Assembly (NCBI GenBank): GCA_006937955.1
Contig: SSNP01000105.1
Coordinates: forward strand, 942,417-1,006,416
Direction: 5' to 3'
DNA from: Pachypanchax playfairii
Taxonomy: Eukaryota > Chordata > Actinopteri > Cyprinodontiformes > Aplocheilidae
Length of the DNA: 64,000 bases
Made by a program: the position numbers and the translations under genes. The first letter of the stretch is position 1. Each line of letters opens with the position of its first letter. The notes beneath the pieces are model-generated. The model did no database searches. It saw nothing but the letters and a program-made list of their open reading frames with translations, and was not told the origin of the DNA. Positions 41,080 to 52,053 of the stretch are shown piece after piece.

Positions 41080-42235
41080 AATGGTTTTTCATTCTACATC
41101 CAAATACTGGAGGTTAAGGGAGCCTGCTAGGTCAATTTCTGGTTGCTACGATACCTGGGAACCACTGGAGTAAAGATTACAAGTAACTTGATGTTGGATC
41201 ATCTGGAAGTTATTAACTCTACAGGCATAACCTGACTGGGAAGTTAATCGAGAGTTCAGACATTTAAAAAGGTGATTATACAGAAGTCACTGCTTTCCAC
41301 TTGTGTGGAGGAACTTCGTGCTCGTAGCAATGACTGTTTACGTCAACATCTTCTGTGTCTAATGCTCTTGCTGTCAAGTCAGCTGATTGTTTTTAAAGTG
41401 GTTGAATCAGAGTTCGTTGGGAGCTGCATGTCCTGCACGGCTTCAACATCTAATTCAATTGATTTCATTATCTACGCAACGAAGTTCTACAGACGCCCGT
41501 TTGTTTGAATCAGCTGTGTTCAAGCAGGAGAACATCAAAAACGGGCTGGAGAGTGGAATCTGAGGACCTGGATTGAGAACAGATCAAGCCAAATGACAGA
41601 CTTCTACTCTCCTGCATGTTCCAGATGTTTTCAAATCTACACAACTGAAGAAACGTTAGCTTCATACAGATTTTTCTGAGCAAACAGGTAGTAAGAGGCT
41701 GAATGTAAAACATGGTGTCCATAGCAACCACTGAACAGTTCCTTAAGTGTTGACACTTGTGATCCATGTAAAGAGTAAAAGTTCTAATTCTGTAGATTTG
41801 TTGCTTTAATGAGTAAAGCTCATGTAATTAGTATAAACACTTTTTTTTAAGATTTAGAGATTTAAAAACCTGGTGTGCAACACACTAACCCAAACTCTAA
41901 AAACATTCCAGACTGATGACATTAAAATGATTAAATGAAGCATGAAATCTTGGTCCAGTTTTTTTTTTTTTTTCAGTGATCCTGCTGCAGCTTCTGTAGC
42001 TGTTTAGAACTCAAAGCTGCAGACCTCATCAGTCATGTGACTCAAATCTGACACCCATCACTACTTAAAACAGTAACTCTGCAAGATTGTGTGTATTTTA
42101 GGATCCAAAAACATCAAACTTCCAGTTCCTACAATCAAAATGTTTTGGCCAAAATTAGAAAACAATCCATCTTGCATATTGACCACAGTCATGAAGATTT
42201 ACAACCTGAATGTGCAAATTATGATTCAGAAAACT
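41080..42235. other. spacer between the convergent ipo5 and atg13 3' ends, no gene seen
   Basis: The two genes point at each other. The open frames at 41272-41508 and 42089-42289 have no recognisable family content. Poly(T) runs at 41845 and 41960 are simple sequence. Confidence 0.5.
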
Positions 42236-42241
42236 TTTATT
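42236..42241 (-). terminator. atg13: candidate AATAAA poly(A) signal of atg13
   Basis: Minus-strand AATAAA about 760 bp after the atg13 stop; assignment by position. Confidence 0.45.
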
Positions 42242-42999
42242 AATCCCAATTCCAGCATCCTGGTAAATCATAGAGCAGCCATGCTTTAAGACATCTACAC
42301 CAACAGATCAGTTTAAATTAAAGAGCCACGAAGTGCTTCTGGAGAACTGGAAACATTTATCCCATTTTTTTTAACATATTCACAAAATATACATATGCAT
42401 TTTGAACACGTTACCATTCGTCTAAAACTAACGCAGAGGACTAAATCGAGACTCCATGAAGCTCAGACTGACTGAGCAGATTCAAATGCTGTGATGTTTT
42501 GATGGTGCATCAGTTTAAAGCAGTAAAATGCCTTTGCACAATGAGGGGCTGCAATTACTTCACTTTAAATGGTCTGATCTTCAAGTTTTGAAATCCCAGA
42601 CCAGCTGGGAAACACCAGGTTTCAGTGCCTTTTAACTGCTGCAGGAAGTTTCAAATTAAAATCGCAGGGACTGTTTCATCCGAACGGCCGTGAGTAAGAA
42701 AGGAAAAAAAAAAGCCTTGTGGAGCAAAATCTGAGATTTCACTGTAAAAGTAAACATCTAAGGCTGGTAGTGTTCAGCAGAGAGGGAGAGACAACTTCAT
42801 GAAGAATTTTCATCTTTAGGTGAGAGCTCTCATTTGACTACAAGTGATGATCTGTGTCTCACAGGAAATAGTTTATCAGTGTGATTTCTGAGTGATATTA
42901 AAGTATTTACAGTGACTCGAGACTAAAACAAAGTAATCTGAGTACTTCTCAAAGGACTGCCTCTCCCTTTGCTGCTTTACTGACATGAGTCCTTTTCTC

Positions 43000-45900
43000 C
43001 TACTGAAGCATGTCCACAAATGCGTCAAACTCGTCAATGTTCTTCTCGTAGATGCGCAGTTTTTCTGGCAGCGAGTCCTGCAGACAAAGAACATGAATCG
43101 ATCTTAACAACTTTCATGATTCTGAAGGACTTTGCTCGGAAAAAAAAAGGGTGCAAAAAGGCTGAATTTACCAAATCGTCAGCCATCGACTGAGAGCTGG
43201 AGTTCAGGGAGAGGCTGGCCAGCTGTGGAGGGTTCTGAAACTCTCGGTAGAAGGTCCCCAGATCCATCGGCAGCAAGTCATCTTTAGAGAAAGCTGGGCG
43301 CTGTGCACAGGGACAGACGTGCACAGAAATTGTAGTTTTTGATTTTCAATTTGGGGGAAATATGATTCACGAGTACACACACACACTACCCTAAATTATT
43401 TATCCTGTCAGTTTAATAACAAACACCAAAAGGATTTCTGGTAAAATAAAAGAATAACTGCATCCAACTTTAGCAGCTTGGACAGGAATAAGCAGTTTTC
43501 AGCTATGTGACACTGTTCTGGTGTCAGAAAATAACAGTAAATACATACAAAGTCGACCATGACAAAGTCGTCCTGCTGCCCCGACCCTTCTGAACCCTGA
43601 GAATGAAGACTGGCCTGCAGCGGGGACTGGCAGGGAGGCGTGTCCGGAGGACGCACCTGAACACACAAACACACGTCACCGCACCATGAAATATCTGAAT
43701 GTAGGATCCATAAAACAAGCAACCCTTTTAAAAAAAAACTGCAATAAATTTGAAATTACCATGGGATCATTTTCCTCCGAGTCCAGCCCACGAGGAGCAA
43801 ACGCAGCAAACGGGAGGTCCAGACTGGCTGCTGTTATCTAAACACACACACAGAACTACAGTTAGTAAATCCTGCGATTAAAAACAGCTGAGAAAATGAC
43901 GAGATTATTTACCTGCGCGTTGGGTTTATTGACGAAGGCTCCGACCTTCCTTGTGAACGCATTGAGAGATTCTACTGGGTCGGAGGGAGAGACACTCCTC
44001 CTCCCTTCATCCCGCCGTCCCTCCCCGCTCTGCAACAGGCCGTCTTCATCGCCACTGGGATCAGAACATGAAAACTTTGTTACATTTGAATCTATTAATG
44101 AAGCTAGATGTTATCATGGCAGCTGTTTTGCGGATCTGAAGGCTGCTGGGAGATAATTACCTGCTGCTGGGTGTGTCAGCTCTGTGAGGAGCCTGAGACG
44201 GAACCAGAACAACGCCGCCTTCCTTACCAGCCTGCAAAACCTGAACATTACATAACATCATCACTATGTTCAGCGATTTATTGCAATGGCAGAAACTCGG
44301 CAGGTTTGAATTCCAGAATAAAACAAATAATTGAATTCACATTTCTAGCAATTATCATCATGACGAAGATGGATGGAAACCAATTAACTTGAAAATGATT
44401 GGCATATTACCTGGTTTGCGTTCGCTGCAGGCTGACAGAAATCAGCTGCTCCTGCAAGTGCTGCAGGCTGGTAGGATAACCTGGAGGCATACAGCTGAAG
44501 ACACACACACACCCGAAAGGAAATATTAACCACAAAACAAACAGAGCTGCTACAATCTCAGGTGGGCGAGTCGAGCATGAAGAGTTCACTACTTTAGTGC
44601 GAGTGATCGTGAAAATAAAACCACGGCAGTAAAACAGCTCCACTGAGCAGCAACGACAAACTTCATGCTAAACTAGTTTCAAGACCAGTGACGGAAAAAA
44701 AGATCAGATAATCACACTCAGGTATAAAATTTAAGTCTGATAGGTGAAGATTCACACACAATCACACGATCAACGGCCAGTAAAGACTCACATTGTGAGT
44801 GACAAGTCCTGGAGCCAATGGGAGCTGCAGACTGTCCAGCGGGAGGGGCTTGGACAGTTTAGAGGGTGACGGACTCAGAGTACACACACACTGAGACCAT
44901 GCAACATGCACGCGCACACGCACACACACAGATATTAAAAAGAAAACAGACAAAAAGGAGAGAAAAGAGAGTGAAATGATAAACAGGTGTAAAATGGAGA
45001 GAAGTTGTGACAAAGCAAGAGAAAAGCAGTTAAAAAAGAGTGAAGGGGTGTTTTATTTTTACCTGAGAGGGAGGAGAGGTGGAAAAGGAGGTGGTGCAGA
45101 CTTCCTGAGAGTCCTGAACTCCTGCAAATGCTCCGCCGTCCTCATCATCCGGTGCTCTGCCCACACACATTCCAAGAGAAACAATTTCAGATTCCAGCTT
45201 TTGGGACAAACATACTGTAAATTCCTCTTTAGATAGTTTTGGGAATGAACTGAGATTTCCAGAGAATAACAGTACCTGTAGTTGCAGGGTTGTCCCAAGG
45301 CCACCGGGCGCTGGTTGCTGCAGGGAGGATCCACAAAGTGATCCACGATGATCCCCATGATCGGAGCTGCCCTTTCAAACTGCCTGCAGAGGAGATTATA
45401 TCAGCAGATGAGCCCAAGTCGTAATACAAAAAAACAAAATCAAGTGATCCAAAACATTCAAAAAACCCAAACGGTCTGATTTCTAATTGGATTCGCTGTC
45501 ACCTGCTGGACATGAACGCCAGGTTGGTGCGGTAAGCGCACGAGAGCGTGACTGTGCCAACGGGAGTGCCAACAACCCCAACTCGCACTGTCTGGAAACC
45601 TTCAAAAACACAGCATTGTGTATTTACAGGTTGGAAATTTAGTCTAATAATTCAAAAACCTAAAAACTAAACCACAAACTAAAGCTACCTTCTCCTAATC
45701 CATTCAGCTGGACTTCTCCAAAGTAGATCCTAAAACAAGAGGTAACATCCAGATAAATTTTCAGATTTATTCCTGAGCCTGTTTCACTGTTTGGTGGCAG
45801 CGTAGAACAAATCACCTGTAAAGTATGACGTAGTCATGTCCCTGCTTTCTGGACAGTTTGTAGGCGGGTGTTACTCTGGTGATGGCCAGCAGAGACTTCA

Positions 45901-46682
45901 GAAGGACAGACAGACGGTTGTAGACTGTGTACGACACCTTGATGTCCTTATCACATCTGCAGCACAGCCAGAAAATACAGAAGATTATTACAGCAACTTC
46001 TACAATGATACTGCTTTTTCCTCTCAAATACATTTGCAGTAGCAGGGGAGGAAAACTGTGAAGTCCTGCATGTGATGAAGAAAACAGTTACTGACTTTTC
46101 ATTCATCTCCAGGCACCAGGTTTCTAACTCCATTGAGTCGCCCTGATTCATAAAAGACACAGAAACCTTAATATAGTCATAGAAAATAAACAATAAGTTT
46201 AAAAGGTTTGTGTTCTTTATCATTTTTTTTTATACCTCCGATGTCTTCAGAGAGATCTCCACACACATGGATCGGCCAATTCCTGGAAGCTGACCAGCCA
46301 GCGCCTTCTTGGCTTCATGGGTGACCTCTGGAATATCTTTGATGGCCAAATTAAACTGGGAGAAAATGTTCAAACGTATTAAACCTAACAAATTTGTGTC
46401 AGGCAAACATTAAAAAAGAACTCTGCTTTACCCAATCAGAGCCGGTGGGTGATGAAGATGAGCGGGTGCAGATCTTCTCTCCAAGGCGGGCTTGGACTAT
46501 CACCTGGACAGTCTACAAATATTCAAGCCAGATAAAATCAAAACTTTAGGTGAACTTCCCCTATAAACACAGATGTGACAACAACAAGCAAGCATAGTGA
46601 GCATGTTTTTTACCTTCAGGGCAAAGAACTTGATGAACTTGTCCAAGTCTTTTTTATCCTGTAGACTCAGGTCACTGTCCAT
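43000..46682 (-). CDS. atg13: autophagy-related protein 13, complete, 17 coding exons
   Basis: Adaptor subunit of the ULK1-ATG13-FIP200-ATG101 kinase complex that starts autophagosome formation. Exons 5'-3': 46682-46614, 46512-46432, 46355-46236, 46142-46096, 45956-45816, 45729-45689, 45599-45503, 45383-45276, 45156-45063, 44890-44792, 44494-44411, 44231-44161, 44054-43913, 43837-43760, 43656-43549, 43300-43172, 43077-43000. Total 1587 nt, 528 aa (human about 517). N-terminal HORMA domain about 1-200: [76 protein letters not shown] disordered Ser/Pro region follows. DDFVMVDF (453-460) holds the LC3-interacting motif, human [21 protein letters not shown] and the C-terminal [13 protein letters not shown] end the protein; the C-terminal tail binds ULK1. 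The start matches the human N-terminus. The exon at 44890-44792 is the least certain. Confidence 0.95.
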
Positions 46683-48316
46683 GTTGTCACAACCCTGAAA
46701 TCATAAAAAAACCGGAATCATTCCTGTGAAAAAATATGTTTTTGAAATAATCTAAACCTAAATAGCTAATTCAAATTTGTTTCAAAAGTTAGGAAAATGA
46801 ATTTACTGTTTATACAACACTTAGAACCCATGAAGACCCAAATAAACAATATATTGCACTTTGCAACATTACATTTGAGAAAAAATACTAGTTTATCAGC
46901 TGTTTTGAGTCGTTACACAACTGTGTAAAGAGCAGGGGCCTCCTCGCTCATGAACATTCAAAACAACACATTTAGAGGTCATTTATAATAAAAACACAAT
47001 TACTTTTATGTTATATTTATCACTTCACCGATTATTAAAAGTGAGGACACCCTATAGATTTTTCTGGAATCATTACTGTGTACGGCTATGAGCTGCAGCA
47101 AAGACGAAAGAATGACTCAGTGCTCAGCTAGCATGTGGCTAATGTTCGCTAACTAACGGAATAACGGACATTTAAAAGCTACTAAAGCCAACAAAACTTA
47201 CATTAGCTGTCCCCTTAACGACGGGCCTTCAATCAAACACAAATATGTTTAATAATATGGTGCAAAACGACCTTTTCTACAAACATTCACATGTCAGTTT
47301 GAAATCTAGAAACGTCAACAGCAGCTGTGCTACTTTTCTGTTTATCTTCTCCATGTCGAAGTGTTTGCATAGCAACGGTCGTTCAGACGCAGTTTCGTCA
47401 AATTATTTAACCAACGTTTCAAACCGGAGAAAATAAATTAAAATCAAATAGTTTTCTAAAGATATTTTTGTTACTTTAAAGTGTTTTTATTATAGGTAAT
47501 AAACATGAATCTGCGTGTAAATTGAAATGGTTGACGTATGTATCGAATCTGCGACCGTGTATAGCAGCACATGTTCCTTTGGATTGTTTTGGTTGATTGT
47601 TTTGGCTGCTGAAGGTAGAAATGTTGATCATTATTAAACAGATAATGTCATATGTTTAATTTAAAGTCACCCAAACTAACGCATCAGTTTAATTTTGTGC
47701 AGACGTTTCCTGCTTGAAGTGAAATAAATCTAATGAGAAGAAGTTAGCTTGTTAGCCAGAAGCTAGTTAGCATTTGCAGTGCACTCAGTACTATTAAAAA
47801 CACAGTTTTCATATTTTAAGAGCAATTTCTTTAATTTGCATAACATCAAAACTTATATATATATATAATATTTACAATGTGAATACTTTAGTAGTTCATA
47901 AACTGAATTTATTGTTGTGGAATCTGTAGAAAAGTATCGAAATCTGTATGTTCATGCAGATTTTTGGTCATTCAGGTATTAGTTTTCTCATTTTTAAAGT
48001 ATAACTTATCTTTTTGGTTCAATTTATTCCACATTTACTTTATTTTTACTGTCCATTATGGTCATTGTGGTTTTTATTTGCTTTCATACAGTCTTTTTGT
48101 TTTTATCTTAATTCTTTTGGTAAATTTTGTATCTTTGCCTGAATTATACTCTATTTAAAGGACAAGTTCAGGTCCTTGTGAATCCATAGACCCCTGGACT
48201 TGTGTCCAGAGGACTCACTTACTCGTCTGTTTCTTGCTGCTTCAGATGCCAACAAAAAAAGTTACAAGCAGTATTGTCTGTTATCTTCTCCTCTGAATTG
48301 TAGTTTCTCCTTCAGC
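46683..48316. promoter_or_regulatory. shared upstream region of head-to-head atg13 and harbi1
   Basis: The two start codons are 1.6 kb apart and point away from each other; human ATG13 and HARBI1 are also divergent neighbours. Non-coding first exons of atg13 probably lie around 47.1-47.4 kb, and of harbi1 further right. No TATA or other element is decisive. A short (AT)n run sits near 47855. Confidence 0.5.
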
Positions 48317-49802
48317 ATGGCCGTTCCTATAGCCATCCTGGACTGTGATCTCCTCTTACATGGTCGAGGCAGCAAGACCATGGACCGCTTTGACCTGGAA
48401 TTGGTCTCAGATAACTTCCTCCTTACACATTTTGGCTTTCCAAGGGACTTCATCTTGTATCTGGTGGAATTACTAAGAGAGGTGAGCATGTTTTAATTCA
48501 TAATTGTGCATTAATGAAAACATTCATGCAGGACTTACTATGGGGCTGTTTATGTCAGGCTCTGTGCAGACGAACCCAGAGGTCCAGAGCCATTAGTCCA
48601 GAGGTGCAAGTCTTGGCAGCATTGGGGTTTTACACATCTGGCTCATTCCAGACTTCTATGGGAGATACAATTGGGATCAGCCAGGCGTCCATGTCGAGGT
48701 GTGTGTCCAATGTGACCAAAGTGTTGATGGAGAAAGCTTCTCAGTTCATCACCTTCAACAGGTACAGCATAACCCCCTGCAGATTTTGATTTCAATTCCA
48801 AGCAATTATGGTTAAAAACTTATTTTCCAAACAGCGATCCTTCCCACAGAGAGCAGTCCTTCCAGGATTTTCAGACAATAGCAGGATTTCCAGGAGTTCT
48901 CGGTGTTCTGGACTGTGTTCAGGTTAACTCATTTCCTCATGTAATGGTACAACACGGGAATTAATTACTGCAAGTTTAATTATTTAGAATTATTGAACTG
49001 ATTGGTCCATCTCTGGGTTTCTGATCTCTTCACCTATACAGGTTGCCATCAAAGCTCCAAACGGTGAAGATGCCACGTACGTGAATAAGAAAGGGTTTCA
49101 CTCTGTGGCCTGTCAGCTGGTTTGCAACGCCCGAGGTTTGTTACTCAGCGCAGAAACACACTGGCCAGGCAGCCTCGACGATACAGCTGTTCTAGAAAGA
49201 TCCACTCTTTTTAAACAGCTGCAGGACAACCAGGAGGGCTGGCTGCTGGGTGAGAGACCAGATCTCATTATCAGTTAGATGTTTGACTTTTGGAGTTTAA
49301 AAGTTCAATGTTTTTTTAAGGTGATGGACGTTATCCTTTGAGGAAGTGGCTGATGACCCCGGTGGAGCATCCTGAATCCCCTGCAGAGTTTCGATATAAT
49401 CTGGCTCACACGACAACACATGAGATAGTGGACAGAACGTTCAGAGCAATCCAGACCAGATTCCGATGTTTAGATGGTTCTAGAGGATACCTGCAGGTAC
49501 TTTTTAATAACTCTAGACTAAATATTAGTGTATAATTTCATTTTAAAGCCACACAATAGTTTCTGTGGTAAAGCCCTTGTTTCCATCTCTCCTCAATGCA
49601 GTATTCACCTGAAAAGAGCTCGTCCATCCTCCTGGCCTGCTGCGTCTTGCACAACGCCTCCCTTCAGTCCGGACTGGATGCCTGGACTCTGGAGAGGACG
49701 GAGCCTCTCGAGCCGCCCAAGATGCTTGAGCAAAGACCTGAGGAGCGCGATAGCCAGGCAGAGGAGCTCCGTAAACAGATCATCCTACAACACTTCAGCT
49801 GA
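48317..49802 (+). CDS. harbi1: HARBI1, domesticated Harbinger transposase-derived nuclease, complete, 6 coding exons
   Basis: Vertebrate gene captured from a Harbinger DNA transposon; its protein works with NAIF1, and its cell role is not settled. Exons: 48317-48481, 48559-48761, 48835-48922, 49042-49249, 49321-49496, 49602-49802. Total 1041 nt, 346 aa (human 349). Strings: MAVPIAILDCDLLLHGRG, RSRAISPEVQVLAALGFYTS, GDTIGISQASMSRCVSNVTK (helix-turn-helix-like), GVLDCVQVAIKAPN (first Asp, D149), HWPGSLDDTAV (second Asp, D199), THEIVDRTFRAIQTRFRCLD, YSPEKSSSILLACCVLHNAS. The third acidic residue is Asp259 where human HARBI1 has Glu. Being spliced, syntenic with atg13 and colinear with the human protein, it is the host gene rather than a recent transposon. 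Confidence 0.96.
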
Positions 49803-49840
49803 AGTCTGTCAGACAGGATTCAATGCCTTCATTTTTTAAC

Positions 49841-49846
49841 AATAAA
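49841..49846 (+). terminator. harbi1: AATAAA poly(A) signal of harbi1
   Basis: AACAATAAAAATC 39 bp after the stop codon; a very short 3' UTR. Confidence 0.65.
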
Positions 49847-49859
49847 AATCTCAGCAGCT

Positions 49860-52053
49860 GCATTAAGAAGAATAAAATCCACAGACACGATGGTGCTGAT
49901 GCAGTTTTTTAATATTTTGCTGGTTTCTACTCTACTGACTACACTACGATAACATGGTTGTATATGGAGGAACATGCAGGACGCTATACAACAAACTCAG
50001 ACGACATCAACTCAGCCAAAAACATTTCAAACGACTCTTTTGGAAGTGCTTGATCACTCACTCAGGACATTCAAATGACTTCCAAATATTAACTGAGAGG
50101 TTGGAATAATCAAGCACCTCCAGGAGATTTACAACTTGTTCAAACTGTGTGCAGCTGTTGTGTTGTCCAGGTTTCTTTACAAGTGGGACCCCCCCCCCAT
50201 CACCCTTTCAGTTTTTTAAACCCAAACACAGTTTCATCTCTCCCCCCAGTATATTCCACAGGTTAAAATCTGGGATTATGGCACAATACAAAAAAAGGCC
50301 ATTATTTACAACAACTGCACAGGAAGTTGTTATTATTTATGTACAAACGTGATAGAAGTTTTTGTGTAACGGGTTGCGATCAGAACAAAATCAACCAGAC
50401 ATGAATACAAAAAGCAGAAAACCTGTAATAACCCTGAATGCTTCCTAAAAGTCTTCTAACAGTAACATTTATGATGTAAAAGCTTTTATTTTGAAGGAAC
50501 ACACTGATTTTGTTTTCATTTTGAAAGGGGGGCTTGTTTTCTTACAGAGTGGTGATGAAATGAAGAGGTTTTAATCTAACTAATAACAAACAAACAAAAA
50601 ACTAGTGGTGTCACTTTTCCAGGAATGTTTCAGTCTCCTGATTAGCTTCATCAATATATACACACTTTCTACAAACAGTGAATAAATACAACACACACTG
50701 CTGCCGCACGAGCACGTTCACTAGTAAGTCTGAGCTTTTGTTTGGAGTTGAATTATTCAGGAGGGAATTTTTAATACAACTGTTTAAATTTTCTGTAAAA
50801 ATGGACGTTTAGGAGCTGAAATGTGTTTTTATTATGAAGATGAAAAGTTTTTAAATTCATGAAAGTCTGAAATTTTGCGACGACAGTAAAACATCGACAC
50901 TGTATTACAGCGAAGAGACAAAAATTAGATCACGTTAAAGCTTTCCATTGATTAGAATTTGATTTATCATGTAAAACTTCACATCTTCTTCAATGCCAAA
51001 ACTACACAATCTCTCATTTTTACCTGCATAAAATAAATATGCTCTTTTTATGCTCTGAATATATTAAAAAGTTGTATTTTTGTTGTTTTTTTTAATTATT
51101 TTGTAAAAATGAAACAAAATAAACTAAAGACAATTTTCATTTTTTTTTGCATAAATTAAAATATGCTTTTTTTTGGATGCTGCAAATATATTACATATAC
51201 AGTTAATATTATCAAAAAAATATTTTGATGTTATGTTACCTAGATGCTCCAGAAACAGAATTATGGCCAAAATTTTTGAAGTAAATAATTTTTAAAAATT
51301 GTTATTTTCTGAAGAAAATTATGAAAATCAGACCAATTTTGAAGGAAATCTTAGATTGAAGTTCCAGTTTTTCAGTAATGTTGGTAATGCTTCACCGTTA
51401 AATACATTAATTGTAATTATTAGTGTAAAATTAATCCTCAATATTTTTTTAATGAAAATTGATCAAACCAAAAGATCAGTTTTCCAGCCTATAGTTGAAT
51501 AATTTGTTTAAATGTATAAATATCAATTATATGTTTTTCCTATAATAATAACAACGTATTTAAAGATTTTATGAAACAGACGAATAATGAGCCCTTGAGT
51601 AATTAGAAATTAAAGCAATGAATCAAAAAACTTTCTAAAAGTTCTTTGGAAGAAAAATAAGAGATACTGGATCTCATCAGACCACATTTCCCATAATGCA
51701 TTGTGGGTTTGTTTTGAGAGAACGTAAAGATAAATCTGGAAACATTCCTCAAACAGGATCACAACAGATCTGCCTTCTTTTGAATCGGCCGTGTCTTCGT
51801 TTAAACTATTTAGGAAGATGATTTAAAAACACATTTTGGTGAATAAATTCTAACAGTGTGGTTCTTTTTTTAAAATCCAGACGCTTCCAGTTGAGTCTGT
51901 TGAAGGATGAAGGAGGTTTGGAGGATCTGAGAAGCTGACCGAATCATCTGCTGACAGAAAGATGGAGACACAGGAAGGTGGTTGGTGGTTTGAGAGCCGC
52001 TGATCGCTGTAATCTGGAGCGTTCTGGGGCATTTCAGAGAAACATTACACGGG
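49860..52053. other. convergent spacer between harbi1 and creb3l1, includes creb3l1 3' UTR
   Basis: AT-rich with many poly(T) and poly(A) runs and no recognisable gene. The part next to 52053 must be creb3l1 3' UTR. A minus-strand AATAAA at 50828-50833 is one possible end signal and another is at 50485-50490. A C-run lies at 50191. Confidence 0.45.
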
